From Candidatus Rokuibacteriota bacterium (GTDB lineage: Bacteria > Methylomirabilota > Methylomirabilia > Rokubacteriales > JACPHL01), in contig JACPHL010000311.1 in NCBI GenBank assembly GCA_016188625.1, positions 1 to 5,195 of the forward strand: a stretch of 5,195 bases of DNA, in the 5' to 3' direction. Each line of letters starts with the position of its first letter. Position 1 is the first letter of the stretch. Of the stretch, positions 4,260-5,195 are shown piece by piece. The translations under genes and the position numbers were made by a program. The notes beneath the pieces were generated by a model. The model was given only the letters and a program-made list of their open reading frames with translations. It had not been told where the DNA came from and ran no database searches.

Positions 4260-5195
4260 CGACGGCTCCGATGATCCCGTGCGCGGCCCGGGCGAACTCC
4301 CGGACGTTCACCTTGTCGGGGAGGTCGAGGGGACTGTGGTAGTGGGGGTAGCGGTACGGCGCCGTGTCGGTGACCATCAGCGCGGGGTAGCCCTCCTTCC
4401 AGAACGACCAGTGATCCGACCAGTCCACGCCCGGGATCCAGGGGAAGAGCGCCGCCCCCTCGACCGGGAAGTCGGTGGCCTCCGTGAAGTGGCGAAGGAA
4501 CTCGACCAGCAGCGGCCGCGACGCCGGATTCCCGACCGCGGCCAGGAAGTTCCCCCGATCGGGGTAGAAGGCCCCGAAGGGGAAGGGGTAGCGCTGGCTG
4601 CCCGGGGCCTCGGAGTAGTACCCGAGGGTCTCCAGCGAGATCATGGCCACGATCGCCTCGCCCCGCCTCCGGGCGTCCCGGGCGTGGACGCGGCTCCCCA
4701 TCGCCTCGGTCTTGAAGAACGGCGGCTCCTCGACGGCGAAGGCCACGAACCGGAGGGTCCGCGTCGGCGTCGTCCGCTGGAGCAGCGCCGGCATCTCCAG
4801 GAGCACCGCCACGCCGGTGGCGTTGTCGTTGGCGCCGGCGGTCCCGATGAGGGAGTCGTAGTGGGCGCCGACGAGCACGATCTCCTCCAGCCGGCTCGAT
4901 CCCGGAAGCTCCACGATGAGGTTGACCGCCCGCTGCCGGCCGACCTCGAACGGCTCCTCCCTCACCGGGAACCCCCGGGCGCGCCACACCCCGCGGATGT
5001 ACTCGGCGGCGGCCGCGAGGCCCTGGGGCCGGAAGAGGTTGCGCTCGCCGATCTCGCCCGCCAGGACCTCGACGTGCCGCATGAGCCGGTCGGCCAGGAC
5101 GTCGATCTCCTCCCGGACCGTCTCGCCCAGGACGGGGCGGACGATTCCCTTCGGCTTGACGTCGATCATGAAGACGTAGCCGATGGCGGCCAGGA
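4228..5195 (-). CDS. M28-family zinc peptidase (partial, 5' end outside window)
   Basis: The gene reads leftward and ends in TAG at 4230-4228. From the Met codon at 5169 there are 313 residues. The metal site of M28 aminopeptidase-like enzymes is recognisable: GAHYDS (H103), ANDNATG (D115, the bridging ligand), VEEPPFF (E147 as general base, E148 as ligand), SLET (E180) and YHSPLDLPDKV (H278). The fold would hold two zinc ions and hydrolyse peptide N-termini or a related amide substrate. The Met at 5169 is probably not the true start. The frame stays open to the window edge and reads LAAIGYVFMIDVKPKG, like the end of a membrane anchor or signal segment, so the enzyme is likely membrane-attached or exported. 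The substrate is unknown. The gene converges with the radical SAM gene, leaving 25 nt between stops, so it is a separate transcription unit. Confidence 0.9.
   Translation of the reverse strand, partial: LAAIGYVFMIDVKPKGIVRPVLGETVREEIDVLADRLMRHVEVLAGEIGERNLFRPQGLAAAAEYIRGVWRARGFPVREEPFEVGRQRAVNLIVELPGSSRLEEIVLVGAHYDSLIGTAGANDNATGVAVLLEMPALLQRTTPTRTLRFVAFAVEEPPFFKTEAMGSRVHARDARRRGEAIVAMISLETLGYYSEAPGSQRYPFPFGAFYPDRGNFLAAVGNPASRPLLVEFLRHFTEATDFPVEGAALFPWIPGVDWSDHWSFWKEGYPALMVTDTAPYRYPHYHSPLDLPDKVNVREFARAAHGIIGAVARLAGPGAGP

Noticed and set aside
4049-4987. A 312-codon minus-strand frame overlapping the peptidase in another frame
   Set aside because: The peptidase frame holds all M28 zinc-site motifs; the overlapping frame is Gly/Arg/Pro-rich and reads into the radical SAM gene antisense.

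Overview
The window is about 5.2 kb of very GC-rich bacterial DNA. Most codons in the real genes end in G or C, and GTG starts are used. The content (a small DRR/ERR-rich protein, a GYD-domain protein, a YbhB/YbcL protein, DinB, a PflX-type radical SAM protein and an M28 peptidase) suggests a GC-rich environmental lineage. Candidatus Rokubacteria/Methylomirabilota is my guess because the DRR..ERR small proteins look familiar from there. There is no rRNA or marker gene to settle this.

Layout. Bases 1-98 hold the 3' end of an unidentified + strand gene. Bases 99-257 carry two back-to-back small hairpins and a weak promoter-like pair. A 114-aa hypothetical protein rich in Asp/Glu-Arg-Arg repeats follows (258-602). 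A perfect -35 box overlaps its end and may drive a two-gene unit: a GYD-domain protein (696-989) and, 3 nt later, a YbhB/YbcL (PEBP) protein (993-1457). Directly after the ybhB-like stop, in the same frame, a 24-codon stretch resembles the tail of an Lrp/AsnC ligand-binding domain and may be a gene remnant. DNA polymerase IV (dinB, 1543-2670) comes next. After 26 nt comes a radical SAM protein (2697-4202). An M28-family zinc peptidase lies on the opposite strand, converging with the radical SAM gene, and runs off the right edge.

The most notable object is inside the radical SAM gene. A 177-residue mini-intein (2997-3527) sits exactly at the third cysteine of the CxxxCxxC motif that binds the [4Fe-4S] cluster. 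It has a Cys1 nucleophile, a block B TPDH motif, block F, a terminal Asn and a Cys +1 residue. It has no homing endonuclease, and Gly replaces the usual penultimate His. Its codon use is clearly unlike the host protein: by hand count about 28 of 177 codons end in A or T, against about 9 of 324 in the flanking exteins. Before splicing, intein Cys1 occupies the place of the third cluster ligand. After splicing, the +1 Cys takes that place. Enzyme activity is therefore expected to depend on splicing.

The genes do not form an obvious single pathway. dinB and the radical SAM gene may be co-transcribed, as may the GYD and YbhB genes.
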